62,414 nucleotides of DNA from an uncultured Flavobacteriales bacterium (GTDB lineage Bacteria; Bacteroidota; Bacteroidia; Flavobacteriales_D; Sanyastnellaceae): positions 1-62,414 of the forward strand of contig CAJQIB010000001.1 of assembly GCA_905478325.1 (NCBI GenBank). Reading direction: 5' to 3'. The position numbers and the translations under genes were made by a program. Under the pieces are notes generated by a model, which was not told the DNA's origin, made no database searches, and worked only from the letters and a program-made list of their open reading frames with translations. Position 1 is the first letter of the stretch. The number at the start of each line of letters is the position of its first letter. Below are positions 9,409 through 19,137 of this stretch, piece after piece.

Positions 9409-11358
9409 ATGAGAAAATCAATGTGTAAATATCAGGCTTGTCTGCTTGTGGGAGCACTCTTGTTTTTGGTTTCGTTGTCATACGGTCAGGATGGCATGCA
9501 CAAGCCTTCCAAAAAAACGCAGAAAGGTTTCGATGCGGCTGTTGAAGCTTACATGGCAAATGATGCAGGACTGGCGTTAGAGTTGGTTTCGGAAGCGATC
9601 GAAAGAGACCCCTTGTATTTTGATGCGTGGATGTTGCATGCGCAGTTGACTGAACGCATTGGAGATTTTGGGACCTCAGCGCAATCCATGTCAAACGCTA
9701 TGGAATTGAAGCCAGCTGCACGTGAGAAATGGGGCGTGAAATGGTGTGGATTGCTGCATCGTTCAGGTCAGTATATAAAAGCGTTGGAGATTTGGGATTC
9801 CTTGAGTGATGATGTGATCGATGCGAGTCGCACAGACCATCAATTGTTGGAGGCTTCGTTGTTGTTTTCGGTTCAAACAATAGCAGAACCAGAAGACGTG
9901 GTTGCTTCCCCGTTAAAGGGAGATGTAAACACCAATAGTGCCGAGTATTATCCAGCCATTTTTGTTTCCAGCGATCGCATGATTTTCACGCGTCAAGTCG
10001 GAGCCGATGGGCGCTTCCAGGGTCAAGAGGATTTTTATGAGGCGAGAGAAGTCAATGGTCTTTGGCAGGATATGGGGCCAATTCGTGGTGTGAATACACG
10101 GGGAAATGAAGGAGCTCCAGCGGTTAGAGGAGATGGTCGCAGATTGATTTTTACAGCTTGTGAGACCTTAAAAGACGGCTATGGGCCACGTCAAGGCAAG
10201 GGGTCATGCGATCTCTTTGAAACACGATGGAATCCTTCGACTCAGCGCTATGAGGAGGAGGTGAATTTGAGCGCCTTGAACACCCGATACTGGGAGAGCC
10301 AGCCTTCGCTGAGTGCTGACGGTAGTCAAATCTTTTTTGTGCGTGCACAACGCAATGAGGCCGGAGAGATGGAACAAGATATTTGGTTCAGCACCCGATT
10401 GAATTCAGGAGAGTGGGACAAACCTCAACGGTTGACAGACACGATCAACACACCAGGTCGGGAGGAAAACCCTGTGCTGCACCCTGATGGCAACACGCTC
10501 TATTTTGCTTCGGACGGCCATCCAGGCTTAGGGGGTTTAGATTTGTTTGTGGCACGCAAGAGCGAAGCAGGTGAATGGATGGCTCCAGTAAATTTGGGGT
10601 GTCCAATCAATACGAATGGAGATGAGAATAGCTTGCAGGTTTTTCCAAACGGACGACGTGCCTTGTTTGCCAGTGATCGCAATCAACCGGGAAATCTTGA
10701 TTTATGGGAATTTGAGTTGCCAGAGAAAATGCAGGCAGAGGAGGTCTTCCAGTGGTCAGGTCATGCATTCAATGTTGTTTCAGGACTTCCTGTGCAGGCC
10801 GAGGTCGTTGTACTCAACTCGGCGGGAGTCCCTTTATTTCAAATGGTCAGTGATCCGAAGGATGGCATGTTTTCATTGCCCATTGTGAAGGATGAAGTGC
10901 TCACATTGCAAGTGAGTCATCCAAACTATGCCTTTTACAATCGCTCTTGGGTACCCCGTAAATCGGAAGCGGACAGGTCCAACGTTGTCGTGGAAATACC
11001 GATGACTCCTCTTGAGGTGGGGACGGTACTTTTATTGCGAGATGTTCATTTCGAAACAAATTCAGCCATGCTGGATGAAGTGTTTCAGCCTGAATTGAAG
11101 CAGCTTCTGACCACCTTATTGGGAGCAAATATCCGGATTCAAATTGTCGGGCATACCGATGATCAAGGGACGGAAGGCTTCAATATAGAGTTGAGTAAGA
11201 ATCGTGCGACAAGTGTTTCCACCTACCTGCATTCAAATGGAATCGAATGGGATCGTATGGAAATTCTAGGAAAGGGCTCACTCGAACCTCTTGTCCCCAA
11301 TGACTCTGAAGCGAATCGCGCCTTGAATCGTAGGACAGAAATAATTGTTATTGATTGA
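9409..11358 (+). CDS. PorE-like OmpA-family envelope protein (TPR, beta-propeller, CRD, OmpA)
   Basis: 649 aa. A signal peptide ends near SLSYGQ. Residues ~35-130 are TPR-like helices. Residues ~160-440 hold five PD40/WD40-like blades (NEGAPAVRGDGRRLIFTAC, ENPVLHPDGNTLYFASDG, LQVFPNGRRALFASDR). Residues ~450-535 form a carboxypeptidase-regulatory-like beta domain. Residues ~545-649 are an OmpA C-terminal peptidoglycan-binding domain (VHFETNSAMLD, GHTDDQG, LSKNRA, NRRTEI). This four-part order matches PorE, which tethers the T9SS to peptidoglycan. The final segment overlaps the convergent TonB receptor gene by 11 bases. Many Bacteroidota encode several proteins of this type, so it may be a paralogue of PorE. 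Confidence 0.88.
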   Translation: MRKSMCKYQACLLVGALLFLVSLSYGQDGMHKPSKKTQKGFDAAVEAYMANDAGLALELVSEAIERDPLYFDAWMLHAQLTERIGDFGTSAQSMSNAMELKPAAREKWGVKWCGLLHRSGQYIKALEIWDSLSDDVIDASRTDHQLLEASLLFSVQTIAEPEDVVASPLKGDVNTNSAEYYPAIFVSSDRMIFTRQVGADGRFQGQEDFYEAREVNGLWQDMGPIRGVNTRGNEGAPAVRGDGRRLIFTACETLKDGYGPRQGKGSCDLFETRWNPSTQRYEEEVNLSALNTRYWESQPSLSADGSQIFFVRAQRNEAGEMEQDIWFSTRLNSGEWDKPQRLTDTINTPGREENPVLHPDGNTLYFASDGHPGLGGLDLFVARKSEAGEWMAPVNLGCPINTNGDENSLQVFPNGRRALFASDRNQPGNLDLWEFELPEKMQAEEVFQWSGHAFNVVSGLPVQAEVVVLNSAGVPLFQMVSDPKDGMFSLPIVKDEVLTLQVSHPNYAFYNRSWVPRKSEADRSNVVVEIPMTPLEVGTVLLLRDVHFETNSAMLDEVFQPELKQLLTTLLGANIRIQIVGHTDDQGTEGFNIELSKNRATSVSTYLHSNGIEWDRMEILGKGSLEPLVPNDSEANRALNRRTEIIVID

Positions 11359-13414
11359 ACTTCCAAACCCAGGATGCCCAATAGGTTCTTCCGGGAGCAG
11401 GGTTGTAGTGCTTTCCACCAAAAGCATTGATTTGAAGCCAGTTGGAGTACTTCGCGTCGAAGACATTCCGCATACCCAACCGCCAAGTATTTTGACTTTT
11501 CGTGAATGAAAAAGCCACATCTGATCGTTGATAGGCCGGAGCCCATCGGGTTAACGCATCGTTCAAGGGCGTGCGATCATTCCATAGATGGTTCCATTGG
11601 AACTGGAAGGAACGCTTGCGATAAACCACGGATGCTCCTGCTGAATTGAGAGGAGTGCCCGGCAATTGTTCCAACACGGGATCGAAACGGTGTCGGTTCA
11701 TATTCCCGTGAATTTCCATTTCCAGAACGTGTCCAGGTGAGAAGCGTTGGATACTGCGAAGACTGCCTTCTAAGCCTTTCATAGAAAGTCCTTCTACATT
11801 GGCTAAAAAGAGTCCGTCATTTTCGCCTTTCACCTGAGCAATGCCGTCCTGAATAACTTGGTGATATGCATTGAATGACCAGTAAAAGGAAGCGGTGTTA
11901 CGATCGTGTGATCCTTTCCAACTCAGTTCCCACGTTTTCGCCTGTTCGGCGCGCAAATTGGCAAAATCATTGGTCGATGGATCCACGATTTCAAACGTGT
12001 TGGGTTGGCTAGAACCCTCTGCATACTGTAACGAAATACTCTGGGCTGATTCGAACGTATAGCTCAGTCCAATACGTGGAGCCCATTGTATTGTCGTGTA
12101 ATCCTCTTCGTAGGGTACCAGAGTCGGTTCTTGTTGATCAAACAGCCCTGTGGTGGATCGTGACAGCCATTCAGCGCCCAACTGTACATCAAAGAGCCAT
12201 GACGACTCGACTTCGAGCCGAACACCCGATCCAACCCATAGGTTGTGGTTGGTTGACTCGATTTGATAGCGTGGGGGCAATTCCGGAGCAATCAAATCCG
12301 ATTCGTCAATCGTGACTTGTTCGAAGCGAGCAATGGCGGACTGGTCCCATGTCAGTGTTGTCCGGGAGTTGAGTGCTCGGGAAGCTCCGCGCCACCAGCG
12401 AACAGAACCGTTGAGCTCTTGTTCTTCCTTGAGCCCTTGATAAAATGGAGAGGTGCCAAATGGATTGTACTTGTCGCTCGCTTGTGCAAACGCCCAGAGG
12501 CCATTTTTAGCATGTTGATGTGTTGCCGTTCGACTCCAAGCGAGCCAATAGCGGTCTCGCTCAACATGAGCGTCGTATCGAAGCCCCGGTGCGGTCGTAG
12601 GTTCGAGTTGCGCTTGCTCCTCAACGATTGACCCGGGCAAGTCCCAAGATGCCTGAAGCAGTCCAGTCCAGACGTGGTGCAAGATATGGGGTTGAGATAG
12701 CCAGCGTTTGTGTACTTCTAAAGTGCGCTTCTGATTGCTTTCTTGATCGCGAAATCCAGGGTTGTCAGACCACGAACTTTGCAAGTTCCAATCGCTAGAA
12801 GTGTTGCTTTCTGTAATCGAAAACCCCGATTCCATTGCCAATCCAGATGGTGTTTGATCGGATCTGCCTGTAGAGCTCAACCGAGTCATAGATCGCACGC
12901 GAAATCCTGTTTTCGCACCACTGAATGGAGCTTGAGAAGACGCGACAAGGGCACCGCCATATCCACCTCCAAAGATCGCCCCCGTTGGCCCTAAAAGGAC
13001 TTCCAAACGGTGCATCCATTGGGGATTCCACAATTCGATAGGAGACGTTCCACCTGCTCCTGTAAGAACAAACCCATCGCAAAGCATGTGGATGTTCCGC
13101 ACAGCAAATGGTGAACGCAACCCGCTACTTCGCATTTGAATGCGACGCGATCCACCGACACCTCGTGTTTCCATTTTAACCCCGGGCAGCATGTTGAGGG
13201 CATCTTCAATGTCAGGTGACACGCCATTTTGCAACTGTAATGCGCCGATGGCATACAGTGCTCCGGGAGCTCTTTGAACAGGAGTGGGGATGCGGAGTAC
13301 CTCCACGATCGCTGCGTCAACGCGCAGCGTATCGATGGGTTTTTGTCCAAAAACAGTTCCAGAAAGTGTACAAAGAAAAACCCCCGTCCAACTCCTCCTC
13401 CAATGCTTACCCAT
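11348..13414 (-). CDS. TonB-dependent outer-membrane receptor
   Basis: 688 aa. A signal peptide is followed by a plug domain (LNMLPGVKMETRGVGG, RMSSG-type segment, RNIHMLCDGFVLTGAG, GPTGAIFGGGYGGALV). The rest is a long beta-barrel ending in an aromatic residue region (RTYWASWVWKFNQ). It lacks the carboxypeptidase-like N-terminal extension of SusC and has the size of siderophore/metal-complex receptors. It lies 13 bases behind the PQQ-type dehydrogenase gene, so the two are probably one operon. The ligand is unknown. Confidence 0.9.
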   Translation of the reverse strand: MGKHWRRSWTGVFLCTLSGTVFGQKPIDTLRVDAAIVEVLRIPTPVQRAPGALYAIGALQLQNGVSPDIEDALNMLPGVKMETRGVGGSRRIQMRSSGLRSPFAVRNIHMLCDGFVLTGAGGTSPIELWNPQWMHRLEVLLGPTGAIFGGGYGGALVASSQAPFSGAKTGFRVRSMTRLSSTGRSDQTPSGLAMESGFSITESNTSSDWNLQSSWSDNPGFRDQESNQKRTLEVHKRWLSQPHILHHVWTGLLQASWDLPGSIVEEQAQLEPTTAPGLRYDAHVERDRYWLAWSRTATHQHAKNGLWAFAQASDKYNPFGTSPFYQGLKEEQELNGSVRWWRGASRALNSRTTLTWDQSAIARFEQVTIDESDLIAPELPPRYQIESTNHNLWVGSGVRLEVESSWLFDVQLGAEWLSRSTTGLFDQQEPTLVPYEEDYTTIQWAPRIGLSYTFESAQSISLQYAEGSSQPNTFEIVDPSTNDFANLRAEQAKTWELSWKGSHDRNTASFYWSFNAYHQVIQDGIAQVKGENDGLFLANVEGLSMKGLEGSLRSIQRFSPGHVLEMEIHGNMNRHRFDPVLEQLPGTPLNSAGASVVYRKRSFQFQWNHLWNDRTPLNDALTRWAPAYQRSDVAFSFTKSQNTWRLGMRNVFDAKYSNWLQINAFGGKHYNPAPGRTYWASWVWKFNQ

Positions 13415-13427
13415 CTATGCTATCGAT

Positions 13428-14822
13428 TCAATGTTGAACTTGAAAAGTTCGAGTGATTGTGCCGCCTTGATGCTGCACGAGTACAAAGTAAGAGCCTCCT
13501 GACCAGTTGGACACATCTACGCGGAGTTCTTTCTTGAGGACATTGCCTTCAGTCATCAATTGACCGTTGTATGAGAAGACCTGGTAGGAACCCTCGGTAT
13601 TCTCAGGAAAGAGGAGATTGAAGTACGCGCTGGTGGGATTTGGGAAGAGTCCCAATTCGAATTCTGATGCTGCCGGACCGGCAACGCCCGTTCCGAACGC
13701 TTCATTTCGAAACTCTTTGATGATGTTCGGCCCACTTCCTGGATACGATGTGCCATTGAGAGCGACATATACAGATCCCGTATTCGGGTTGACAGCAACA
13801 TCTCGAACGCGTTGATTGAAGCTCGAGAAATACTGATCTTCACTGGTAACGCTCAATCCGTCTTCGCTGAGGTGGAGAACACTGAGGCGCTCGTATTGTC
13901 CGCCTAAACCACCCAATACGGACATCAAAACGCTGTTCTGCCATTCTGGAATGGCTTCGTGGTTGTAAAACTCAATGCCATTGACAGCGATGCAAGGTGA
14001 CCAGGCATCGAGCGGTTCGACTACATCATTTTCCGCGCAAAAAGTTTGCTCTGCAGACGTGTTGCAAAACCCTTCGACATTTGGCCAGCCGTAGTTTCCA
14101 CCGGCCGTTACAATGTTGAACTCGTCATTTGAGTTTTGTCCATGCTCCGAGCTATAGATGACGCTATTTTCACCGAGAGCCAAGCCTTGGCTGTTCCGGT
14201 TTCCAAAGGTGTAAACCAGTGAATTTGGGAAAGGGTTGTCATCGGGAACAGATCCATCCAGATTGAGACGAAGCGTCTTGCCCTGAAGTGAATTCATGTT
14301 TTGAGAATTGGATGATGATCCGACATCTCCCGTGGTCATGAGCAAGGTATTGTCCGGCAATACAAGCAGTCGACTTCCATTGTGGATGCCGCCCGCTTGG
14401 ATAGTGAGAATTGCCTCTTCATTGACCAATTCGCTTCCATTCCATTCAAACGAACTCAAGTGCTCGATGCCATTGCCTCCATTACCAGTGCAATAAACGA
14501 TGTAGACCAACGGTGTGTTGTCCCAATCCGGATGCATGGCCATGCCCAACATTCCAGGTTCTCCATTGCCACCATTCATGACGGTCTTTTCCAACACGAC
14601 GGTGTAATTTCCTGAGGCCGGGTCAATGCGCAGCACTTCACCCTTGCGAGAAGTCATCCAGAGATGGCCGTCTGGCCCCCAAAGAATTTCCCACGGGATT
14701 TGGACACCTGTGACCAGGTCGTATTCTGTTAGAGTTGTATTGCCTACTTCCCAAGTGGGTTGAGCGAGGGCAGCCAAGGATACCACCAAGGCTAGGAGAA
14801 CAAAATTCAATTTCTTAAGCAT
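13428..14822 (-). CDS. PQQ-dependent sugar dehydrogenase-like secreted protein with T9SS tail
   Basis: 464 aa. A signal peptide ends near ALAQ, followed by a six-bladed propeller of the glucose/sorbosone dehydrogenase family: PWEILWGPDGHLWMTSRKG, EPGMLGMAMHPDW, GDVGSSSNSQN, SLQGKTLRLNLDGS, NRNSQGLALGENS, SEHGQNSNDEFN, GGNYGWP. Soluble members oxidise aldoses with PQQ; other members have no proven substrate. The last ~75 residues are a T9SS sorting domain (LFPNPTSAYFNLLFP, YNGQLMTEGNVL). The start ATG sits exactly four bases after a TACCTTCG box. It is the first gene of a two-gene operon with the TonB receptor. Confidence 0.88.
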   Translation of the reverse strand: MLKKLNFVLLALVVSLAALAQPTWEVGNTTLTEYDLVTGVQIPWEILWGPDGHLWMTSRKGEVLRIDPASGNYTVVLEKTVMNGGNGEPGMLGMAMHPDWDNTPLVYIVYCTGNGGNGIEHLSSFEWNGSELVNEEAILTIQAGGIHNGSRLLVLPDNTLLMTTGDVGSSSNSQNMNSLQGKTLRLNLDGSVPDDNPFPNSLVYTFGNRNSQGLALGENSVIYSSEHGQNSNDEFNIVTAGGNYGWPNVEGFCNTSAEQTFCAENDVVEPLDAWSPCIAVNGIEFYNHEAIPEWQNSVLMSVLGGLGGQYERLSVLHLSEDGLSVTSEDQYFSSFNQRVRDVAVNPNTGSVYVALNGTSYPGSGPNIIKEFRNEAFGTGVAGPAASEFELGLFPNPTSAYFNLLFPENTEGSYQVFSYNGQLMTEGNVLKKELRVDVSNWSGGSYFVLVQHQGGTITRTFQVQH

Positions 14823-14826
14823 GAAG

Positions 14827-14834
14827 CGAAGGTA
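14827..14834 (-). promoter_or_regulatory. -7 box TACCTTCG with -33 TTTG, four bases before the start codon
   Basis: On the minus strand TTTG (14859-14856), 21 bases, TACCTTCG, CTTC, ATG. This is the clearest full promoter in the window and implies a leaderless mRNA for the sugar dehydrogenase gene. Confidence 0.7.
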
Positions 14835-14870
14835 ATGACGCTTTCTTTGTCAGAACAAAAACAGGACGAT

Positions 14871-15395
14871 ATGAATCATTTTAAGGAGCCATTTTCAATA
14901 GTAATGCTGTTCTTGTCGTGCTTTTTGGCAATGCAAACCAGCGCCCAAACACCGGATTGGATGTTTGCCCTTGAAGGAACGTATGTCGGACGGTTGGAGA
15001 TTTTGGACAGTGAAATTCTGGCTACTCATGATATTCGACTCGACGGATTGCGCAATGGAAGTGAGGATGGATTCGTATTGCAATTTGCAATTTCTGGAGA
15101 CGATGGAATTCGAGAACGTGTAGAAATGTGGAGTTGGGATGCGCAATATGAGCAAGTCAAGATGACCTCCCTAGAGGACAATAAGCCGGTGTCATCAACG
15201 TGGTTTGTGGACAATACGGGACCGCAGGTTGTGATGAGTCGGGGAGGTAGTGAATCGGGACGTGCCGTGCTCATCGAGTTGCGCATTCAGCGCTTGCCTG
15301 GCCAACTCCGTATGGACCGATTGATCAACGACGGGAGTGGTCAGTGGGAACTTCGCGACCGCTATGTCTTAGACGAAGCCGTGATCGAGGATTGA
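14871..15395 (+). CDS. Small secreted protein of unknown function
   Basis: 174 aa from the ATG at 14871, chosen because it opens directly with a signal peptide (MNHFKEPFSIVMLFLSCFL...SAQ). An upstream in-frame ATG at 14835 would add 12 polar residues in front of it. The mature part is a compact beta-rich domain of about 150 residues (LEGTYVGRLEILD, VEMWSWDAQYE, WELRDRYVLDE) that looks like a calycin- or DUF1579-like small barrel. I do not recognise the family with certainty. It is divergent from the sugar dehydrogenase gene and convergent with the GH13 lipoprotein gene. Confidence 0.7.
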   Translation: MNHFKEPFSIVMLFLSCFLAMQTSAQTPDWMFALEGTYVGRLEILDSEILATHDIRLDGLRNGSEDGFVLQFAISGDDGIRERVEMWSWDAQYEQVKMTSLEDNKPVSSTWFVDNTGPQVVMSRGGSESGRAVLIELRIQRLPGQLRMDRLINDGSGQWELRDRYVLDEAVIED

Positions 15396-15401
15396 ACGTC
15401 C

Positions 15402-17771
15402 TTAAGAGGTAGCCGATGCCACGTCCAATGCCATTGTCGATGCTGCAGGCACTTCAATGATATTCTGCTCAATCGGATTTTTCCCGATCAGTACACGATA
15501 GACTTCTTGCTGCGGGTTGGATAGAAGCACCGCGTCGTTTGTGGTGTTGATCACAACCACTGTCTCCTCATTCAGATAGCTTCGTCGAATCTCCAAAACA
15601 CCTGGTTCGATTTCTCGATATGCCGTTTGGCCATAGAGCATGCTCATGCGGCTCCGCCGCAGGTGGATCCAATCGGAGGTGTTTTGCCACGCCGCCGTTT
15701 CGGATTCATTCCAGTCATCAAAGCGCATCATTCTTCTATTGTCAGGATCATTGCCACCAACGTCTGCAATCTCGTCCCCGTAATAAATGCAAGGAATGCC
15801 TGGAGTGGACATCAAAAATGCCATCAGGTAGCCCATGCGTACATAGCCATCGGTTCCCTGGTGCTGGATGTCACGAGTCCATCCGGCCAATTTGGTGTCT
15901 TCACCTGGGAATAGAGAGCCGTCGGCCAACGAGGCAAAACGCGGCCTGTCTTGGTTGCCGGTAATGTTGCCCATGAGGTGATGTGCTCCATACACGTGCA
16001 AACTTTGATTCGCGACATCAATCAAATCGGACAAGGAGCCTTGAGGGTCGGACAAAGAGGCGACCAATGCATCGTATAGGTTGAAGTCAAATTGGGCGTC
16101 GAGCATCCCCGAGGAGATATATTGAGCGATGAGTTCAGGGCTTCCATACGTCTCTCCAATTTGGAACAAGGGCGTGTGGCTGCCATCTGAACCGGTGCGC
16201 TTCATCTTAGCCGTCAATTCCCGCCAAAAGCGTTCAGGGATGTGTTTGGTGGCATCGTGACGGAATCCATCGATATCGGTCTGATGAACCCACCACATGG
16301 CGCTGTCTGTCATAGTATGGACCACTTCGGGCCGCTCCAAATCCAAGGTCGGCATGAAGGTGTCAAACCAGGTCGTTAGACGCTGTTCGTCCCATAATTG
16401 GGTATTCATGGTTCCATCAGGCAAGTAAAGGGAGGTCACCCAATCCGGATGCTGCTGGTACACAGGATGTTCTTGGTGCACATGGTTGGCTACATAATCA
16501 ACCAGGATGTTCATGCCGCGATCGTGGATGTCATCCACCAGGCCATGGAATTCGTCCATGCTTCCAAAACGAGCATCTGTGCCACTGGATTGGATGGGCC
16601 AATAGCCATGGTAGGCACTGAACTTACTGGTTAATTCTGTGCTTGGATCAGTCCAAAACCCCCAAGCATCTTTGGGATTCGGCGTGATGGGGGAAACCCA
16701 AACGGTGTTGGTCCCCAAAGAATCGAGATAACTCAATCGATTTTGAATCCCTGCAAAATCCCCTCCCTGATACTGCGCGCGCGGGTGGATCCCGGGGTCG
16801 TTTGTAGGGAGGTCATTTTGGCGGTTTCCGTTGGCAAATCGGTCCACCATCAAGAAATACATGACCATCGCATGCCGGTCACTTCGACTCAAGTCTTCCG
16901 CATTTGAAATGGGCATGCCTTGATTCAAAGGGATCACGACCTCTTGGCTACGTTGGTCTTGGGTATGGGCCCAAAATTGGATGTGTGAGCGGTCTTTTCC
17001 GAAAGCGATCGATGGAATACCTATGGATACGAGACCCGTTGAATCGGCCTGGCCAAAGGCAAAAAGTTTGGAGTCCCAAAAACCATGGACCAGTGCTCCT
17101 GGGGAGGTGGTGATGAGAAACTTCGTGGTACGGCTTTTGGATCCAATCGTGCGCACCGAGATAGGTAGATTGGCGGTCTCATTGCCTACTTGTAAGATGG
17201 AGTTGAGGGCCCCAAATCCATTGGGAATGCTGTTGGTGTTGGTGGGGTCTGCTTGTTCTTGACCATCGATGATCAATTGATACGCATGCTTTCCGCGAGG
17301 GAGCGTAAAAGGACACGTCCAACCCGTGCCATCATATGTGAGTGGGCTCGCTGTCGAACTCCACCCGTTCATGGCACCTTTTAAGAAGATTGATTGTGCA
17401 TTGTCATACCCATCCAAGCGAAACTGGACCTGTTCCATTTCAGATGGAAACACAGGGATTTCCCAGTGGTCTCCATTGGACCAAATGGCCAATACCCCGA
17501 GACCTCCTTGGGGTTGTTGGTACAGTGTGACCTTCCCGTTCTGTGAATTCTCGGTTGGCAGAATGTTGACTTTCCGACGTCCATAAAAAACAGAATCTAT
17601 CAGCAATTCATTCCCAAGAAAGTCATCCAAAACGACAGCCGTTGAGTCTGAAAGAAGCTGAATAGGCGTGAACGGTTGTTGCAGGTTATATCTTCCGTTT
17701 TCAGTTTTACATGCTCCAAGTAAACCGAAAATGATCAAGGTCGAGACTCCTGAGATGATGCGCAGGTTCAT
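15402..17771 (-). CDS. GH13 alpha-amylase/neopullulanase-type lipoprotein (SusA-like role)
   Basis: 789 aa from the ATG at 17771, whose ATGA overlaps the stop of the preceding gene; an in-frame TTG two codons upstream is less likely. A lipobox LLGAC puts the lipidated Cys near residue 21. N-terminal beta domains include a CBM48-like segment (IFLKGAMNGWSSTASPL, LPRGKHAYQLIIDG). The GH13 barrel shows region I DYVANHVHQEH, region II GFRHDATKH (nucleophile Asp), region III IGETYG (acid/base Glu) and region IV GNQDRPR, with Gln in place of the usual His. It should cut maltooligosaccharides or pullulan-type links. It is the last gene of the starch operon. Confidence 0.92.
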   Translation of the reverse strand: MNLRIISGVSTLIIFGLLGACKTENGRYNLQQPFTPIQLLSDSTAVVLDDFLGNELLIDSVFYGRRKVNILPTENSQNGKVTLYQQPQGGLGVLAIWSNGDHWEIPVFPSEMEQVQFRLDGYDNAQSIFLKGAMNGWSSTASPLTYDGTGWTCPFTLPRGKHAYQLIIDGQEQADPTNTNSIPNGFGALNSILQVGNETANLPISVRTIGSKSRTTKFLITTSPGALVHGFWDSKLFAFGQADSTGLVSIGIPSIAFGKDRSHIQFWAHTQDQRSQEVVIPLNQGMPISNAEDLSRSDRHAMVMYFLMVDRFANGNRQNDLPTNDPGIHPRAQYQGGDFAGIQNRLSYLDSLGTNTVWVSPITPNPKDAWGFWTDPSTELTSKFSAYHGYWPIQSSGTDARFGSMDEFHGLVDDIHDRGMNILVDYVANHVHQEHPVYQQHPDWVTSLYLPDGTMNTQLWDEQRLTTWFDTFMPTLDLERPEVVHTMTDSAMWWVHQTDIDGFRHDATKHIPERFWRELTAKMKRTGSDGSHTPLFQIGETYGSPELIAQYISSGMLDAQFDFNLYDALVASLSDPQGSLSDLIDVANQSLHVYGAHHLMGNITGNQDRPRFASLADGSLFPGEDTKLAGWTRDIQHQGTDGYVRMGYLMAFLMSTPGIPCIYYGDEIADVGGNDPDNRRMMRFDDWNESETAAWQNTSDWIHLRRSRMSMLYGQTAYREIEPGVLEIRRSYLNEETVVVINTTNDAVLLSNPQQEVYRVLIGKNPIEQNIIEVPAASTMALDVASATS

Positions 17772-18619
17772 TCGCAATCTAAAAACGAGATGAACTGATA
17801 GTAAGAAGGAGGTCCAGGAGGATACGTAAATCCTTCTCGAACGATGTAAAAGATAATTTCACTGAGAGTTTCTCCTTCCGCCAAATCAGCAGCGAAAAAA
17901 TCCTCAGGAATCATGGTTGTCCTGAATTTACCGTCGCCCAAAGAAGTCAACTTCAATTCAGGTGTTGAGGTCACCATTTCCAAGGGTACGTATTCATATT
18001 CGGTGAACAAGTCCACTTTGCCGAGCAGATAGAGGTAACACTCATCCTCACCCATGTCTTGCAATCCTTCATATTGCACCTCTTTGTCGTTGTTGTAGGT
18101 CAACGTGAGGTAATCATCGCGTTCCCGCAATTCAGGAAAGATACAGATGCGGCCATTGCACAATTCAGGAACGATATCGACATGCATGTCTTCGGATTTG
18201 GCCTCAAAGGCAAAACCTTCCATCGCCATACCACTTCTCAATTTGGCCAAACACGAGATGCCTCTCGAGAAAAGCGTGGGGCCATCCACACCATAATAGT
18301 CAGTGGGTACAAAGGTCATAGCATACAACTTGGGTCCCACTTTGGTCAATGCTTGGTGGTCTGCGGAGTTGTCCCAATCGCCATTGCCGGCAGCTGGACC
18401 TGAAGGGTTCCAAGTCCATAAGTACAACGTCGTATCTGGAAAAGCATCGAGAATTGCTGACAAACCGTTGCCTTGAATTCCATCTTCGCTTTGATTCATG
18501 TCGATGAACAAGGTCATTTCAGAATTGGCATCGGTGGGAGATGGCAAAACGTAGGCTTTCTGAGCATGCGCTAGGAAAGCAGGAGACACGGCCAGTAGAA
18601 TGGTGAGTAGCTTCTTCAT
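17768..18619 (-). CDS. Secreted starch-operon protein in SusE/SusF position
   Basis: 283 aa from the ATG at 18619. An in-frame TTG three codons earlier, overlapping the previous stop, is disfavoured. A signal peptide ends near FLAHAQ. There are two beta-rich halves: TLYLWTWNPSG with a W-rich segment in the first, and LYLLGKVDLFTEYEYVPLEM in the second. It sits between the small lipoprotein and the GH13 lipoprotein, where SusE/SusF-type glycan-binding proteins are found. The conserved aromatics would suit starch binding, but I cannot assign a named family with confidence. It overlaps the next gene by 4 bases (ATGA). Confidence 0.7.
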   Translation of the reverse strand: MKKLLTILLAVSPAFLAHAQKAYVLPSPTDANSEMTLFIDMNQSEDGIQGNGLSAILDAFPDTTLYLWTWNPSGPAAGNGDWDNSADHQALTKVGPKLYAMTFVPTDYYGVDGPTLFSRGISCLAKLRSGMAMEGFAFEAKSEDMHVDIVPELCNGRICIFPELRERDDYLTLTYNNDKEVQYEGLQDMGEDECYLYLLGKVDLFTEYEYVPLEMVTSTPELKLTSLGDGKFRTTMIPEDFFAADLAEGETLSEIIFYIVREGFTYPPGPPSYYQFISFLDCE

Positions 18620-18624
18620 GAGAA

Positions 18625-19128
18625 TCAATTGATTCGGTTGAATTCGAACGTGTAAATATTGGTGGGCGCATCGTTGCAGTCCCTTCTGTACTCAATCCGC
18701 ATGGATTGGTCAAAGCTCCGTACCATGCCCCCTAAGTTGTACTGTAGGGTGTCGGAGACTGTGTAGAGCTGTAAATAACTTGGAAACAAATCATCATCAA
18801 ACCCCCAGGTTCCGCCCTCACCGAAGTAATTCTTTCCCAATTCAATGGCTACGGAATAGTTGCGGTTGGCATCAAATGTGATTTGCAAAGGCGTTGCGAT
18901 TCCATCGAGAAAAAAATCACTAAGATCGCGGGTCTCCTTAATGGGGCTGTTGAGGTCTTGTTGTGTAAAGGCCTGGAGTTCCCAGGTGCCGATCATGCCC
19001 TCGACCTTGTCAAATGGCTCGCCCAATTCACCGGTAACCTCAGGTTTGCAGGAATTCAAAGCGACAAGGAGTGTACTGCAGACGAGTAAGGTCAATGCAG
19101 CGGTAAAGCGTGTGGATTGTAGCATCAT
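18625..19128 (-). CDS. DUF5004-like lipoprotein of the starch operon
   Basis: 167 aa. A signal sequence ends in a lipobox (VALNSC), so Cys ~27 would be lipidated. The mature domain opens with GMIGTWELQAFTQQDLN, a lipocalin-like beginning seen in DUF5004 and related Bacteroidota surface lipoproteins, and ends in IYTFEFNRIN. It lies 9 bases after susD and is very probably a component of the SusCD surface complex or a glycan-binding accessory. No ligand can be read from sequence. Confidence 0.72.
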   Translation of the reverse strand: MMLQSTRFTAALTLLVCSTLLVALNSCKPEVTGELGEPFDKVEGMIGTWELQAFTQQDLNSPIKETRDLSDFFLDGIATPLQITFDANRNYSVAIELGKNYFGEGGTWGFDDDLFPSYLQLYTVSDTLQYNLGGMVRSFDQSMRIEYRRDCNDAPTNIYTFEFNRIN

Positions 19129-19137
19129 GATTTCTAT